A DNA stretch of 64,000 bases from an uncultured Endomicrobiia bacterium (GCA_938040055.1 CALHWY010000024.1:1-64000); one strand, 5' to 3'; numbered from the stretch's first letter, positions 18,501 to 27,427 are shown. The notes: a model not told the origin generated them from the letters alone. A program made the numbers and translations.

Positions 18501-18691
18501 AAAGCTTCGGCGGGCTTATAAGCAATATCAAAATTTTCGGACGGCTTTTCGGCAGGGTAAAAGCTCCGGGCATGAAAAAAATAAAAGATTTAACGCTCAA
18601 AAAACTTCCGGGAACGCACAAAATTCCGCCTGCGCCGGATATAAATAACGGCAATAAAGTTTTGCCGAAAATTCCCAAAATAAAAATTTAA
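15527..18691 (+). CDS. RND efflux permease, first subunit
   Basis: 1054-aa inner-membrane pump of the AcrB/hydrophobe-amphiphile type. IKKPVTTLMIVLALM forms TM1; a large periplasmic loop, TM2-6, a second loop and TM8-12 follow in the usual duplicated layout. In TM4 the sequence is ANVMDNAIVVIEN, so one of the two relay aspartates of AcrB (VDDA) is Asn. In TM10 the stretch SIVYGSIIIVDK has no Lys at the place of AcrB Lys940. A charged tail of about 50 residues extends beyond TM12. It is followed 23 bp later by a second permease; the pair may form a mixed trimer as MdtB-MdtC do. Start has a TATAAT box but no clear ribosome-binding site. Confidence 0.9.
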   Translation: MIIDLGIKKPVTTLMIVLALMIFSSIMLVRIPVELNPNTASGMVSVITRLRGGVASSEVEKYVTRPLEEVFSELNGLKEMISSSKESESNIMMMFHHGVDTDFIVIDVREKLAMVRHLLPKETEKPIIAKFEQSDAPIIIISLSSDKHSPEQLREVAEEQIKEKIMRVSGVANIEIGGGRERKLLIEIDNAKLLAYKLPILEVVQKINLSNISISAGEIDEKSRNYIIRATGEYNNVSEIENTGIAVTDSGSTIRIGDIATVRDSYYEPTSFARLNANDVVSLYIQKESTANTISTAREALVVIEDLKNVLDENIVVTVVKNDAEYISKAIYSLCEALVVGAILLAGILFLFMRNIKNIIIVGTTMPLSLFMSVLMMYFTQQTFNVMTLSGLAMGMANVMDNAIVVIENISFHHHRKTFKSKAELVVKGTAELWQPMFASTVTTIVVFLPLVFLEPEIRQLYMPFGLTITFALIASLVSTMIFIPPQIFSWQHNFELEFQGWYMRIRHIYGKILKFVFRRQTFVWLFVIGLFLASLKILQTRDSEFLDPGDVNTFRIGIQFPPATRIEVSNELVKKMEKDLLSYRDDVERVSSKVEKLHTFVEVKVYKNAEYFKEEFRKRFGEYTPAFVYYQDSNSAGAKEMYVDFYGQDYDTLKQLAFSSSGRLQQVKGLTDVKIRMREDEPEINLFVDNDRLAIFGLTAYYFGNTLHCQIRGLIATQYRTEGKQIETIARLVPGSVKNVNEVLFLPIVNPKKDIVRVGQVATAEEIKSTQEIWHKNKKRFIQISANRNKIGLTTAARGITAALKGVAFPRDYSFNIAGDYEKTVKNQGSFILAVALTVILIFFVLASIFESYKQPFLIMCALPLSLIGVAFSLWIFKKPISLGVWIGIMILFGSIVYGSIIIVDKINQRRHGRKNIMRVIFESCKERLRPELITFLMKTIGLLPMVLSRDEAASMWRSLGLTVLCGTVTGTMLTLLIIPTAYYLMDNPRKSFGGLISNIKIFGRLFGRVKAPGMKKIKDLTLKKLPGTHKIPPAPDINNGNKVLPKIPKIKI

Positions 18692-18714
18692 ATTCGGATA
18701 AAAAAGGATAAAAG

Positions 18715-21700
18715 ATGAGCATTTTAAGATTATCTGTAGACAGGCCGGTTACGACGGTGATGCTTTTTTTGTCAATAGGGCTTCTGGGATTGATTTCATA
18801 TACGAGAATACCGCAGGAGCTTTTTCCTTCCATGGAGTATCCGCAGATAACCATTGTCACGAAATACGAAGGGGCGGGTCCGGAAGAATCGGAAAAACTT
18901 ATAAGCAAAATGGTCGAAGAAACCGCCGGAACGGTAAAAAATATCAAAAGAGTTTCTTCCAATTCCAAAGAAGGCGTTTCAATAGTCACCTGCGAATTCA
19001 GATGGGGAACGAATATGGATTTCGCGGCTATGGACGTGCGTGAAAAAATAGACCTGATCAAAGAAGCTCTCCCGCGCGACGCTCTTGAGCCGGTCGTGCT
19101 GAAATACAATCCCACGCAGGTTGAAGCAATGATGCTTTCGGTCAGTTACAGCAAAGGCTCTTCTTCCGCTTTAAGGATGGCGGATCTGAGGCAGTTCGCC
19201 AAGAAAAATCTCAAAGACGAACTCGAAAGGCTTGAAGGAGTCGCCAAAGTGGAGCTCAGAGGGGGGGAAGAAAAAGAAATTCTTATAGAAATAGACAAAG
19301 GAAGGCTTCTGGCAAACCAGGTTTCCATAACGGAAATCATCACTTCTCTTCAGAATGCCAATATCACATATCCTGCCGGAACCATTAAAGAAGAAAAACA
19401 CGAATATCTCGTTAAAACGGTGGGTGAGTTTCAGGACGCCAAAGACATAGCCGCTTTGTCTTTCAGCAAGATAGACTATAACATACAGCAGAATATGAGC
19501 ACCAAAAGGGTCAGAAACCAGCAGCAGGAAACCGGGGACAAAATAGTATTTTTGAAAGACGTCGCTGAAGTCAAGGAATCGCTTAAAGACAGAAAAGGAT
19601 ATTCAAGATACGGCATAGGGCAGGATATAAATGAAAATATTTCCGTCAGCATTTACCAGCAGTCCGGCTCGAACCTGATCAATCTTTCGAATAATGTGCA
19701 GAAAAAACTTAAAGACATCAGGGATGCGGGGAAAGTTCCGGAAGACGTCGATATAAAAATAACTTCTGACCAGTCCGACTTTATCAAAGAATCTCTTGCC
19801 AATCTTTATTCCAGCGGCGTTCAGGGCATTCTTTTATCCTTTATTCTTTTGTATTTTTTTATGAGAAGCTTTATGGCTTCCACCATTATAAATGTCGCCA
19901 TTCCGGTGGCGCTTTGCTCCACTTTGAGCCTGATGTACTTTAACGATATATCCATCAATACCATGTCTCTCGGAGGGCTGACCGTGGGAATAGGCATGGT
20001 CGTCGACAATTCTAATATGGTGCTTGAAAATATCCTTATGCAGGTGCACAAAGACAGGCTCAGAGCCAAGAAAGAATCCATTTACGCCGCTACAAAAAGT
20101 CTGCTCGCTCCGATACTCAGTTCCACGTTTACTTCGGTGGCCATATTTATTCCTTTCGTATTCGTCGCGGGAATGATAGGACAGCTTTTCAAACAGCTTG
20201 CCCTTACCATAACGTTCTCTCTTTTGTCTTCGATATTTGCCGCTATGTTTCTGGTTCCGCGCCTTGCTTTAAGCGCGGATTTAAGCAAACAGTCAATCAC
20301 GGCCGGCAGGGACGCAATTGAAAAATATTTTACGCCGGTATTTAAAAAGGCTATGGATTGGAGAATAGAAAAGATAGCTTTGTGTCTTTTTGTATATATG
20401 TTTATAGGCATAGTGTGTTTTTCATTTATCCCGAAAGAGTTTATGCCCAAAGTCGATGAAAGAAGATTCGTTCTTAATGTGACCATGCATCCGGATACGC
20501 CTCTTGAGATAACCAACGCCACTTCAAAAAGAATAGAAAAACTTATTTCGGGATATTCCGAAATAAAGGATATTTCCATAAGCGTGGGTTCAACCGGCGA
20601 AAATTCCGGAGTGGCCGCGATAGAATCTCTTTCGACGTATCAGTCCAGAATAATAGGAAGGCTTAATAAAGAGGGGATGTCGACAAATGAACTGGTCGCC
20701 GATATTTCCAATGAAATAAAAAAGTGGAATATAAGCGGGCTTGACACCGAATTTATGACCCAGCAGGGTCTTTTCGGCTCAGGGGTGGGCGCCGCTTCGG
20801 GCCTTATGATAGAAATCAGGGGCAAGGATTTGAAAGTTTTGAAAAAATCCGCGGACGAAATAAGAAGAATAATGGATGATATGCCGCAGTTTTACGGCAT
20901 TAAGCTTGATCCGCCTGACGAAGTTCCGGAACTGAGGCTTATCATAGACAGAGAAAAAGCGTCCTTATTCGGCCTTTCCACCCAGGACATTTCGGCTATG
21001 ACGCTGGCCGCCATTAAAGGTTTTGTGGCCACGAAACTCAAGATGAAAGACGATGAAATGGACATAAGAGTCAGAATGCGTTCGGAAGACAGGGACAGCC
21101 TTGAAAAGGTTATGGAAATGACCGCTTATTCCCCGTGGGGAATGACTATAAGGATAAAGCAGATTTCAAATCCGAGGTTTGTAAAAACCCTTCCCGCAAT
21201 CAAGAGAATTGAAGGCGAAAGAACGTATTTTCTTTCGGCGAATGTCAGAGGCAATTTTTCCAAAGCCGTGGGTGAAATAGAGGAAATTCTTAACGAGAGA
21301 TACAATAATGACGACGTGCATTGCGTTATCTCCGGAGAAATGCTTGCCATGAAAGAAGCTCTTTCGCAGATAACTTTCGCTTTGGGGCTGGGCGTGATAA
21401 TAATATTTATGATTCTGGCTTCCGAGTTCGAATCTTTGTACCAGCCGATAATAGTTATGACGGCCGTTCCTCTCGGCATAATAGGCGCGCTTCTGGCTCT
21501 GTTTCTGACAATGCAGTCGATTAACTCGATTTCAATGCTGGGCTTTATTATGCTTGTGGGAAATGTTATCAATATATCCATTCTTCTCGTTGACAGATTT
21601 AATATAATGTTTGAAAAAGAGACAAATGACAATAACGGAAAAAAGCCCGATATGCTTGTTCTTAAGAAAAAAGTGCTGGAGACCACGGTCAATCACATAA

Positions 21701-21963
21701 GGCCTATCACAATGACCACTCTCACTACAATCACGGGCATGCTTCCTTTGGCTATAGGATTCGGCGGCAAGGCCTCTACTAACCAGCCTATGGCCATAGC
21801 GGTTGTGGGCGGACTTTTCTTCGCTCTTATTCTGGCGCTTATTTTTGTTCCTTATGTTTATCTTGCTTCAAAGGGTATGAGAAATTACCGGGAACAGGAA
21901 CTTTTTATGCGGGATGATGAGAATAATATAAATAATGATCAGATACAGCCTTTGCTGCCTTGA
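18715..21963 (+). CDS. RND efflux permease, second subunit
   Basis: 1082 aa, same duplicated RND layout as the preceding protein and about as long. AAAAGG precedes the ATG. TM1 begins LSVDRPVTTVMLFLSIGLLG. TM4 reads GMVVDNSNMVLENI (one Asp, then Asn), and TM10 reads GNVINISILLVDRF, again without the AcrB-type Lys. An insertion with a Gln/Asn-rich part (NQQQETGDK) lies in the first periplasmic loop. Last gene of the efflux operon, closed by a strong terminator at 22079-22115. Two non-identical permeases in tandem suggest a heteromeric pump. Confidence 0.9.
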   Translation: MSILRLSVDRPVTTVMLFLSIGLLGLISYTRIPQELFPSMEYPQITIVTKYEGAGPEESEKLISKMVEETAGTVKNIKRVSSNSKEGVSIVTCEFRWGTNMDFAAMDVREKIDLIKEALPRDALEPVVLKYNPTQVEAMMLSVSYSKGSSSALRMADLRQFAKKNLKDELERLEGVAKVELRGGEEKEILIEIDKGRLLANQVSITEIITSLQNANITYPAGTIKEEKHEYLVKTVGEFQDAKDIAALSFSKIDYNIQQNMSTKRVRNQQQETGDKIVFLKDVAEVKESLKDRKGYSRYGIGQDINENISVSIYQQSGSNLINLSNNVQKKLKDIRDAGKVPEDVDIKITSDQSDFIKESLANLYSSGVQGILLSFILLYFFMRSFMASTIINVAIPVALCSTLSLMYFNDISINTMSLGGLTVGIGMVVDNSNMVLENILMQVHKDRLRAKKESIYAATKSLLAPILSSTFTSVAIFIPFVFVAGMIGQLFKQLALTITFSLLSSIFAAMFLVPRLALSADLSKQSITAGRDAIEKYFTPVFKKAMDWRIEKIALCLFVYMFIGIVCFSFIPKEFMPKVDERRFVLNVTMHPDTPLEITNATSKRIEKLISGYSEIKDISISVGSTGENSGVAAIESLSTYQSRIIGRLNKEGMSTNELVADISNEIKKWNISGLDTEFMTQQGLFGSGVGAASGLMIEIRGKDLKVLKKSADEIRRIMDDMPQFYGIKLDPPDEVPELRLIIDREKASLFGLSTQDISAMTLAAIKGFVATKLKMKDDEMDIRVRMRSEDRDSLEKVMEMTAYSPWGMTIRIKQISNPRFVKTLPAIKRIEGERTYFLSANVRGNFSKAVGEIEEILNERYNNDDVHCVISGEMLAMKEALSQITFALGLGVIIIFMILASEFESLYQPIIVMTAVPLGIIGALLALFLTMQSINSISMLGFIMLVGNVINISILLVDRFNIMFEKETNDNNGKKPDMLVLKKKVLETTVNHIRPITMTTLTTITGMLPLAIGFGGKASTNQPMAIAVVGGLFFALILALIFVPYVYLASKGMRNYREQELFMRDDENNINNDQIQPLLP

Positions 21964-22078
21964 TATAATATAAAATGGGATTTTTTAAGCATTTTGCTCT
22001 CAATATTTTTTTCTGCCGGAACAAAGACAGCATGAACTGTTTTAATCCTACATTTGAAAGGGTTTGAACGCGGCTTTG

Positions 22079-22115
22079 AAAAGCATGTGATTCCAATGGA
22101 ATTGCATGCTTTTTT
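22079..22115 (+). terminator. Strong Rho-independent terminator of the efflux operon
   Basis: AAGCATGTGATTCC (22081-22094) pairs with GGAATTGCATGCTT (22098-22111), 14 bp including two G-U pairs, around a 3-nt loop and followed directly by a T-run. It ends the TolC-adaptor-RND operon about 115 bp after the last stop. Confidence 0.92.
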
Positions 22116-22128
22116 CATTGCTTATAAA

Positions 22129-22146
22129 TTATTGAAAATTCAATAA
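22129..22146. promoter_or_regulatory. 18-bp palindrome, candidate Rex operator
   Basis: TTATTGAAAATTCAATAA is a perfect 8+2+8 inverted repeat, about 40 bp ahead of the rex promoter -35 box. Rex boxes are 18-bp A/T-rich palindromes of the type TTGTTAANNNNTTAACAA; this one has the right length and symmetry but only partial base agreement. Autoregulation of rex-hydCBA is the inference. Confidence 0.5.
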
Positions 22147-22184
22147 AAAAATTATATTGGAAATGTTTGGCGGCTCTAAATTCA

Positions 22185-22212
22185 TTGACTTTATTTTCAA
22201 ATTAGATAAAAT
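22185..22212 (+). promoter_or_regulatory. Promoter of the rex-hydCBA operon
   Basis: TTGACT (22185-22190), a 16-bp spacer and TAAAAT (22207-22212) lie about 57 bp ahead of the rex ATG. Confidence 0.65.
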
Positions 22213-22268
22213 TGTATCAATATAAATATATAGATAAAAAAATACTTATAACTTATAGAGGTGCTTTT

Positions 22269-22928
22269 ATGAGCAATGAAAATATGCAGGAAAATGTGAA
22301 AAGTTTTTCGGAACCCGCCATAAGAAGACTGCCGGTATATCATCATTATCTTATTGAAGCCAGCAAACAGGGAATTTCTTCCATATCAAGCACCCAGATA
22401 GCCGCGGATCTGGATCTTGTGCAGGTGCAGGTAAGGAAAGATCTTGAGGTAACCGGTCTTGAAGGAAAACCGAAAATAGGATACGATGTCGGCGCTTTAA
22501 TAAAAGCCATTGAATGTTTTCTGGGCTGGAACAGGATTAATCCGGCTATCCTTGTGGGGGCGGGACATTTGGGCAATGCTCTTTTAGGATATCACGGTTT
22601 CAGTAATTACGGTCTGAATATAGCCGCGGCTTTCGACAGCGATTTTGTAAAAATAGGAAAACTTATACACGGCAAGCCGGTTTTTTCGATAGATTCAATG
22701 GAAAATTATATAAAAAAACACAATACGGAAATCGGGGTTCTTACCGTGCCGGCAAAATACGCCCAGGAATTGTCCGATAAAATGATAAACGCCGGAATCA
22801 AAGCCATATGGAACTTTGCCCCGGCGAGAATAACGACCGCCGATCCCGAAGTCATAATACAGCATGAAAGTCTCGCTTCTTCATTTGCGGTATTATCTAA
22901 AAAAATAAATCTTAAATATCACAAGTAA
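22269..22928 (+). CDS. rex: Redox-sensing transcriptional repressor Rex
   Basis: 219 aa from the ATG at 22269, chosen because AGAGGTG lies about 7 nt upstream; an upstream TTG at 22212 sits inside the promoter. Residues 17-65 are the winged-helix DNA-binding domain (IRRLPVYHHYLIE, VQVRKDLE) and VGAGHLG (96-102) is the Rossmann NADH-binding loop. Rex leaves DNA when NADH/NAD+ is high and so releases fermentation and hydrogenase genes. It is 15 bp ahead of the hydrogenase genes, which are its natural targets. It probably also regulates itself through the palindrome at 22129-22146. Confidence 0.95.
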   Translation: MSNENMQENVKSFSEPAIRRLPVYHHYLIEASKQGISSISSTQIAADLDLVQVQVRKDLEVTGLEGKPKIGYDVGALIKAIECFLGWNRINPAILVGAGHLGNALLGYHGFSNYGLNIAAAFDSDFVKIGKLIHGKPVFSIDSMENYIKKHNTEIGVLTVPAKYAQELSDKMINAGIKAIWNFAPARITTADPEVIIQHESLASSFAVLSKKINLKYHK

Positions 22929-22943
22929 ATAACGGGGGACGTT

Positions 22944-23432
22944 ATGGAAGCAAATTACAGCAAGTTCAACAGGGTCTGCCAGATTATTGAGGAGAACAAT
23001 TTTGACGAATCAAAGCTGATTCCGATATTGCAGGCCGTCCAGAACGAATACAGATATCTTCCGGAAGAAATTCTGGCGTTTATCGCCTCGTCTTTAAACA
23101 TTTCTCCCGCCAGGGTCTACGGCGTAGCCACTTTCTTCGCTCATTTCACGCTTAAACCGAAAGGCAAATATATCATTAAAGTATGCGACGGCACCGCCTG
23201 TCATGTAAAAAAGTCCACGGGCCTTATCGACGCCATTAAAAACAAGCTTGGTTTTAAGGAAGGGGAACATACTACGAAAGATATGCTTTTTACTCTGGAA
23301 ACCGTATCTTGTCTGGGCGCGTGCGGGCTTGCTCCGGTTCTTTTGATAAATGAAGAGGTGCACGGACAGGTGACCCCGGACAAAATCGTCAAGATTATAG
23401 AAGACGTGATTAAACAAGAGGAGGCGCAATAA
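22944..23432 (+). CDS. hydC: NADH-linked hydrogenase subunit HydC (NuoE-like, thioredoxin-fold [2Fe-2S])
   Basis: 162 aa with an N-terminal helical bundle and a thioredoxin-like [2Fe-2S] domain; the ligands are Cys81, Cys86, Cys123 and Cys127 (CDGTAC and CLGAC), the pattern of the 24-kDa subunit of complex I. GGGGGA precedes the ATG. It overlaps hydB in a TAATG junction. In multimeric [FeFe] hydrogenases this subunit passes electrons between the flavin subunit and the catalytic subunit in the cytoplasm. Confidence 0.93.
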   Translation: MEANYSKFNRVCQIIEENNFDESKLIPILQAVQNEYRYLPEEILAFIASSLNISPARVYGVATFFAHFTLKPKGKYIIKVCDGTACHVKKSTGLIDAIKNKLGFKEGEHTTKDMLFTLETVSCLGACGLAPVLLINEEVHGQVTPDKIVKIIEDVIKQEEAQ

Positions 23433-25306
23433 TGATAAATCTTGATAAAATCGCCGAATCCGTGGGAAAAGCCTCGGAATCCATAGATAAAAGAATTATT
23501 ATATGCGCGGGAACCGGCTGCGTTGCCAACGGCTCGCTTAAAATTTACGAAGCTTTCAAAGAAGCCGCAAAAGAAACGGGCGTGAATATGACCGTTGAGT
23601 TAAAAAGAGAAGACGAAAAGGCGGCTTTGCTGTCAAAAAGCGGCTGTCAGGGTTTTTGTCAGATGGGTCCTCTGGTAAATATAGTGCCCGCGGGCATTCT
23701 CTATACTAAAGTGAAAACGGAAGACGTTAAAGAAATCGTTGAAAAAAGCGTAAAAGGCGATGAAATAATAGAAAGGCTCTGCTACAAAGACAAAGGAAAA
23801 ATATGCAAGGGCCAGGACGAAATTCCTTTTTATACAAAACAGCACAGAATGGTGATAAAACAGTGCGGAGTGATAGATCCCGACAATATGGACGAATATA
23901 TTTATGACGGCGGTTACAGAGCCGCCAGAAAAGCCTGTCTTGAAATGAGCGGTAAAGAAATATGCGATTTGATTTCGCAGGCGGGTCTCAGAGGCCGCGG
24001 GGGAGGAGGTTTTCCGACCGGCATAAAGTGGAACGCGGCGAGAATGCAGCCTGAAGGAAAAAAATACGTAATCTGTAACGGCGATGAAGGCGATCCCGGC
24101 GCTTTTATGGACAGGAGCGTTATGGAAGGAAATCCGCACAGCGTTATAGAAGGAATGATAATAGTCGCAAAGGCCATAGGAGCGGATGAAGGATATATTT
24201 ATGTAAGAACCGAATACGCCCTGGCCGTGGAAAGAATGAAAAAGGCCGTGGCCGATGCCGAAGAAAAGGGCGTGCTGGGAAAAAACATATTCGGCTCGGA
24301 ACATAATTTTACTCTGCATGTAATGGAAGGCGCGGGCGCTTTTGTCTGCGGCGAAGAAACGGCTTTGATCGCTTCGGTTGAAGGAAAAAGGGGAATGCCT
24401 TCGCCCAAACCGCCTTTTCCGGCGCAGAGCGGTTTATGGGGAAAACCCACCATTATAAACAATGTCGAAACTCTCGCTACGGTGCCCATGATAATAAATT
24501 CCGGTGCGCAGTCCTTCAGACAGATCGGAACCGAAGGTTCTCCCGGGACGAAAACATTCGCTTTGACCGGGCATGTGCTCAATACGGGGCTTATAGAAGT
24601 GCCTTTCGGCGCTACTTTAAGAAATATAATATTTGACGTTTCCGGCGGCGTTACCGATGAGAAAGGAGAGGTCAAAGACGGCAATTTCAAAGCCGTCCAG
24701 ATAGGGGGGCCTTCCGGGGGATGTCTTACGGAGCAGCATCTTGATCTGCCTCTGGATTTTGACAGTTTGAAAAAAGCTGGCGCCATGGTGGGTTCGGGCG
24801 GTCTTGTGGTAATGAATAAAAATACGTGCATGGTCAAGATCGCAAAATTTTTTATGCAGTTTACCCAGAATGAATCCTGCGGAAAATGCGTTCTTTGCAG
24901 AGAGGGAACAAGACAAATACTTATTATGCTTGAGGACATAACGGAAGGGAGGGCCGATGAAAACACGATTTCTTTGCTTGAAAAGCTTGCAAAAGCGGTC
25001 CAACTGGGCTCTTTGTGCGCTTTGGGCAAAACAGCGCCTAATCCCGTGCTTTCCACATTGAAATATTTCAGAGACGAATATGACGCCCATGTTAAGGAGA
25101 AAAGATGCCCCGCGGGCGAATGCGCGGAACTTGTCAATTACGTCATTACCGACAAATGCGTAGGCTGCACTCTTTGCGCGGTAAAATGTCCCGCAAAGGC
25201 GATCCGGGGCGAACGCAGGCAAAAGCATGTAATTGACGCTGCGGCATGCATAAAATGCGGAGTATGTATGGACGTATGCAAATTTAAAGCGGTGGCAAGG
25301 GGTTAA
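23432..25306 (+). CDS. hydB: NADH-linked hydrogenase flavin subunit HydB (NuoF-like)
   Basis: 624 aa. Parts in order: thioredoxin-like [2Fe-2S] domain with Cys25, Cys30, Cys72 and Cys76; the NuoF core with GRGGGGFPTGIKW (about 188-200) and GDEGDPGAFMDRS for FMN and NADH; an SLBB segment; the NuoF [4Fe-4S] site SCGKCVLCREGTRQ (about 485-498); and a C-terminal two-cluster ferredoxin (CVGCTLCAVKCPAK, CIKCGVCMDVCKFK). This is the layout of the flavin subunit of trimeric electron-bifurcating or NADH-dependent hydrogenases. Only 2 bp separate it from hydA. Whether it bifurcates (NADH plus ferredoxin) cannot be read from sequence alone. Confidence 0.94.
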   Translation: MINLDKIAESVGKASESIDKRIIICAGTGCVANGSLKIYEAFKEAAKETGVNMTVELKREDEKAALLSKSGCQGFCQMGPLVNIVPAGILYTKVKTEDVKEIVEKSVKGDEIIERLCYKDKGKICKGQDEIPFYTKQHRMVIKQCGVIDPDNMDEYIYDGGYRAARKACLEMSGKEICDLISQAGLRGRGGGGFPTGIKWNAARMQPEGKKYVICNGDEGDPGAFMDRSVMEGNPHSVIEGMIIVAKAIGADEGYIYVRTEYALAVERMKKAVADAEEKGVLGKNIFGSEHNFTLHVMEGAGAFVCGEETALIASVEGKRGMPSPKPPFPAQSGLWGKPTIINNVETLATVPMIINSGAQSFRQIGTEGSPGTKTFALTGHVLNTGLIEVPFGATLRNIIFDVSGGVTDEKGEVKDGNFKAVQIGGPSGGCLTEQHLDLPLDFDSLKKAGAMVGSGGLVVMNKNTCMVKIAKFFMQFTQNESCGKCVLCREGTRQILIMLEDITEGRADENTISLLEKLAKAVQLGSLCALGKTAPNPVLSTLKYFRDEYDAHVKEKRCPAGECAELVNYVITDKCVGCTLCAVKCPAKAIRGERRQKHVIDAAACIKCGVCMDVCKFKAVARG

Positions 25307-25308
25307 AA

Positions 25309-27318
25309 ATGGAAAAACAACTGATTATCAATAATGCGAAAGTTGCGTTCGGGGATGAAAGAAATATTCTTGAGGTAATAAGAAAACAGAAAATAGAGCT
25401 GCCCACTTTCTGTTATCATTCCGAACTCAGCGCTTACGGTTCATGCAGGCTTTGCATGGTTGAAGTTGAAGGAAAGGGCATACTTCCCGCCTGCTCCACT
25501 CCGCCCGAAAACGGAATGAAAATAAGAACCAATAACGAGCAGATACGCGAAATGAGAAAGATTATCGTCGAACTGCTTCTGGCCAATCACGATAAAGACT
25601 GCACTTCATGCCGCAAAAGCGAAACATGCCAGCTTCAGTCTTTGGCAAGAAAACTGGGCATAGACGCCGTGAGATTTAAAAATGTCGCCAAAAAAGAGGA
25701 AAAAGATTTTTCGACGCATGCTTTGGTAAGGGATCCGGGAAAATGCGTTTTGTGCGGAGACTGCGTAAGATTTTGCGAAGAGATACAAAGCATAGGCGCT
25801 ATAGATTTTGCCGGCCGCGGTCCCAATTCGCGTGTCTGCCCCAGCTTCGGAAAGGATCTTGACGATTCGGAATGCGTTTACTGCGGACAGTGCGCCAGGG
25901 TATGTCCCACGGGAGCCATAACGCCGAAATCCGAAGTCAGCGCCGTGTGGAAAGCTTTGAGCGATCCGAAAAAGAAAGTCATCGTCGCGATAGCTCCGGC
26001 GGTGCGCGCGTCTATAGGAGAATCTTTCGGGCTCGTCGGAGAAAACGGAACCGAAGCCGCCGGCAAGATAGCGACCGCTTTGCGCGCGATGGGTTTTGAC
26101 AGGATTTTCGACATTTCGTTTGCCGCCGATATGACAATAGTGGAGGAAGCCAATGAGTTTGTGGAAAGGCTTGGAAACGACAAACATATGCCGCAGTTTA
26201 CTTCATGCTGCCCCGCCTGGGTAAAATTCGTGGAGCAGTATTATCCCGATATGATAAAAAATCTTTCAAGCTGCCGTTCTCCGCAGGGAATGTTCGGCTC
26301 GATAGCCAAAAAGATAATGCCTGAAATTCTTGAAGTGCCCCGGGAAGATCTTGTCGTAGTGACGGTTATGCCTTGCACCGCGAAAAAATTCGAAGCAAGA
26401 AGGCCGGAACTTTCAAAGGACGGCATTCAGGACATAGATTATGTTTTGACGACGCAGGAGTTCGCCAGGATGATAGAAGAGTCCGGTCTGCGTTTCGCCG
26501 ATCTCGAACCTTCGGCTTTCGACATGCCTATGGGTTTTAAGACGGGCGGAGGGGTAATATTCGGTAATTCCGGCGGCGTTACGGAAGCCGTTCTCAGAAA
26601 TGTTATCCAGACAAAAGACGGAGTCGACGAAACCGAGGAGTTCAGTTTTGTCAGAGGCGAAGACGGCGTAAGACAGGCTAAAGTAAATGTCGGCGGAAAA
26701 GAGCTTAATATAGCCGTTGTGCACGGTCTTAAAAATGCCAGAAAAGTCGTCAGGGATATCAAAGCCGATAAATCCAAATACGATTTCGTCGAAGTTATGG
26801 CCTGCCCCGGCGGCTGTATCGGCGGAGCCGGCCAGCCCGTTTACAAAGATCTTTCCGTGAGAAAAACCCGCACGAAAGTATTGTATGAAAACGATAAAAC
26901 TCTTGAGCTTCATAAACCCCAGGACAATCCTTATGTCCAGAAAATTTATGAACAGTTTTTAGGCAAACCGGGAAGCCGGGAAGCTCATGAACTGCTTCAT
27001 TCTAAACACAGCAATAAAAAAAGACTGCAGGAAGGGCCGTTTGCCATTTACACGCCCAAAAAGGAAAAGAAACTTAATATTAACGTATGTTTCGGCACAA
27101 GCTGCATGCTTAAAGGTTCGCAGAAACTTTTAAAGCAGATTCTTGAATACGTCGAAACTATGGATTTTAAAGATTATGTAGGGGTGGACGCTTCGTTTTG
27201 TTTTGAAAAATGCTCAAAGGGGCCAGTAGTGAGAATTGGCGGGCAGACAATAGAAAAATGTTCGATAGAGCTTGCCGAAACGGCTATAGAGGAAGAGATA
27301 AAAAAAATTCCCAAATAA
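25309..27318 (+). CDS. hydA: [FeFe] hydrogenase catalytic subunit HydA
   Basis: 669 aa, cytoplasmic. N-terminal [2Fe-2S] ferredoxin (Cys35, 46, 49, 62), His-ligated [4Fe-4S] site (His94, Cys98, 101, 107), two [4Fe-4S] clusters (Cys146-156 and Cys189-199), then the H-cluster domain with all three signatures: TSCCPAW (298-304), MPCTAKKFEA (354-363) and MACPGGCIGGAGQP (497-510). A C-terminal thioredoxin-like [2Fe-2S] domain follows (Cys594, 599, 631, 635), an addition found in trimeric NAD(H)-linked enzymes. No signal peptide. Maturases HydEFG are not in the window. Last gene of the rex operon, followed by a terminator. Confidence 0.96.
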   Translation: MEKQLIINNAKVAFGDERNILEVIRKQKIELPTFCYHSELSAYGSCRLCMVEVEGKGILPACSTPPENGMKIRTNNEQIREMRKIIVELLLANHDKDCTSCRKSETCQLQSLARKLGIDAVRFKNVAKKEEKDFSTHALVRDPGKCVLCGDCVRFCEEIQSIGAIDFAGRGPNSRVCPSFGKDLDDSECVYCGQCARVCPTGAITPKSEVSAVWKALSDPKKKVIVAIAPAVRASIGESFGLVGENGTEAAGKIATALRAMGFDRIFDISFAADMTIVEEANEFVERLGNDKHMPQFTSCCPAWVKFVEQYYPDMIKNLSSCRSPQGMFGSIAKKIMPEILEVPREDLVVVTVMPCTAKKFEARRPELSKDGIQDIDYVLTTQEFARMIEESGLRFADLEPSAFDMPMGFKTGGGVIFGNSGGVTEAVLRNVIQTKDGVDETEEFSFVRGEDGVRQAKVNVGGKELNIAVVHGLKNARKVVRDIKADKSKYDFVEVMACPGGCIGGAGQPVYKDLSVRKTRTKVLYENDKTLELHKPQDNPYVQKIYEQFLGKPGSREAHELLHSKHSNKKRLQEGPFAIYTPKKEKKLNINVCFGTSCMLKGSQKLLKQILEYVETMDFKDYVGVDASFCFEKCSKGPVVRIGGQTIEKCSIELAETAIEEEIKKIPK

Positions 27319-27351
27319 TTTAAAACTTTTTGTTTGAAAATGCTAAAATAT

Positions 27352-27385
27352 GGTGCCGGCCGGGACAGCCGGCGCCTTATTTTTC
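27352..27385 (+). terminator. Terminator of the hydrogenase operon
   Basis: GGTGCCGGC (27352-27360) pairs with GCCGGCGCC (27368-27376), 9 bp with one T-G pair and a 7-nt loop, followed by TTATTTTTC. It lies 33 bp after the hydA stop. Confidence 0.85.
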
Positions 27386-27427
27386 ATTATCGCGGGCGCG
27401 CGAAATACCGTTTTAAGGGAGATCCGT

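Noticed and set aside
22212..22268. Upstream TTG as rex start
   Set aside because: It lies in the promoter -10 region and adds residues unlike the family; the ATG at 22269 has a good ribosome-binding site.
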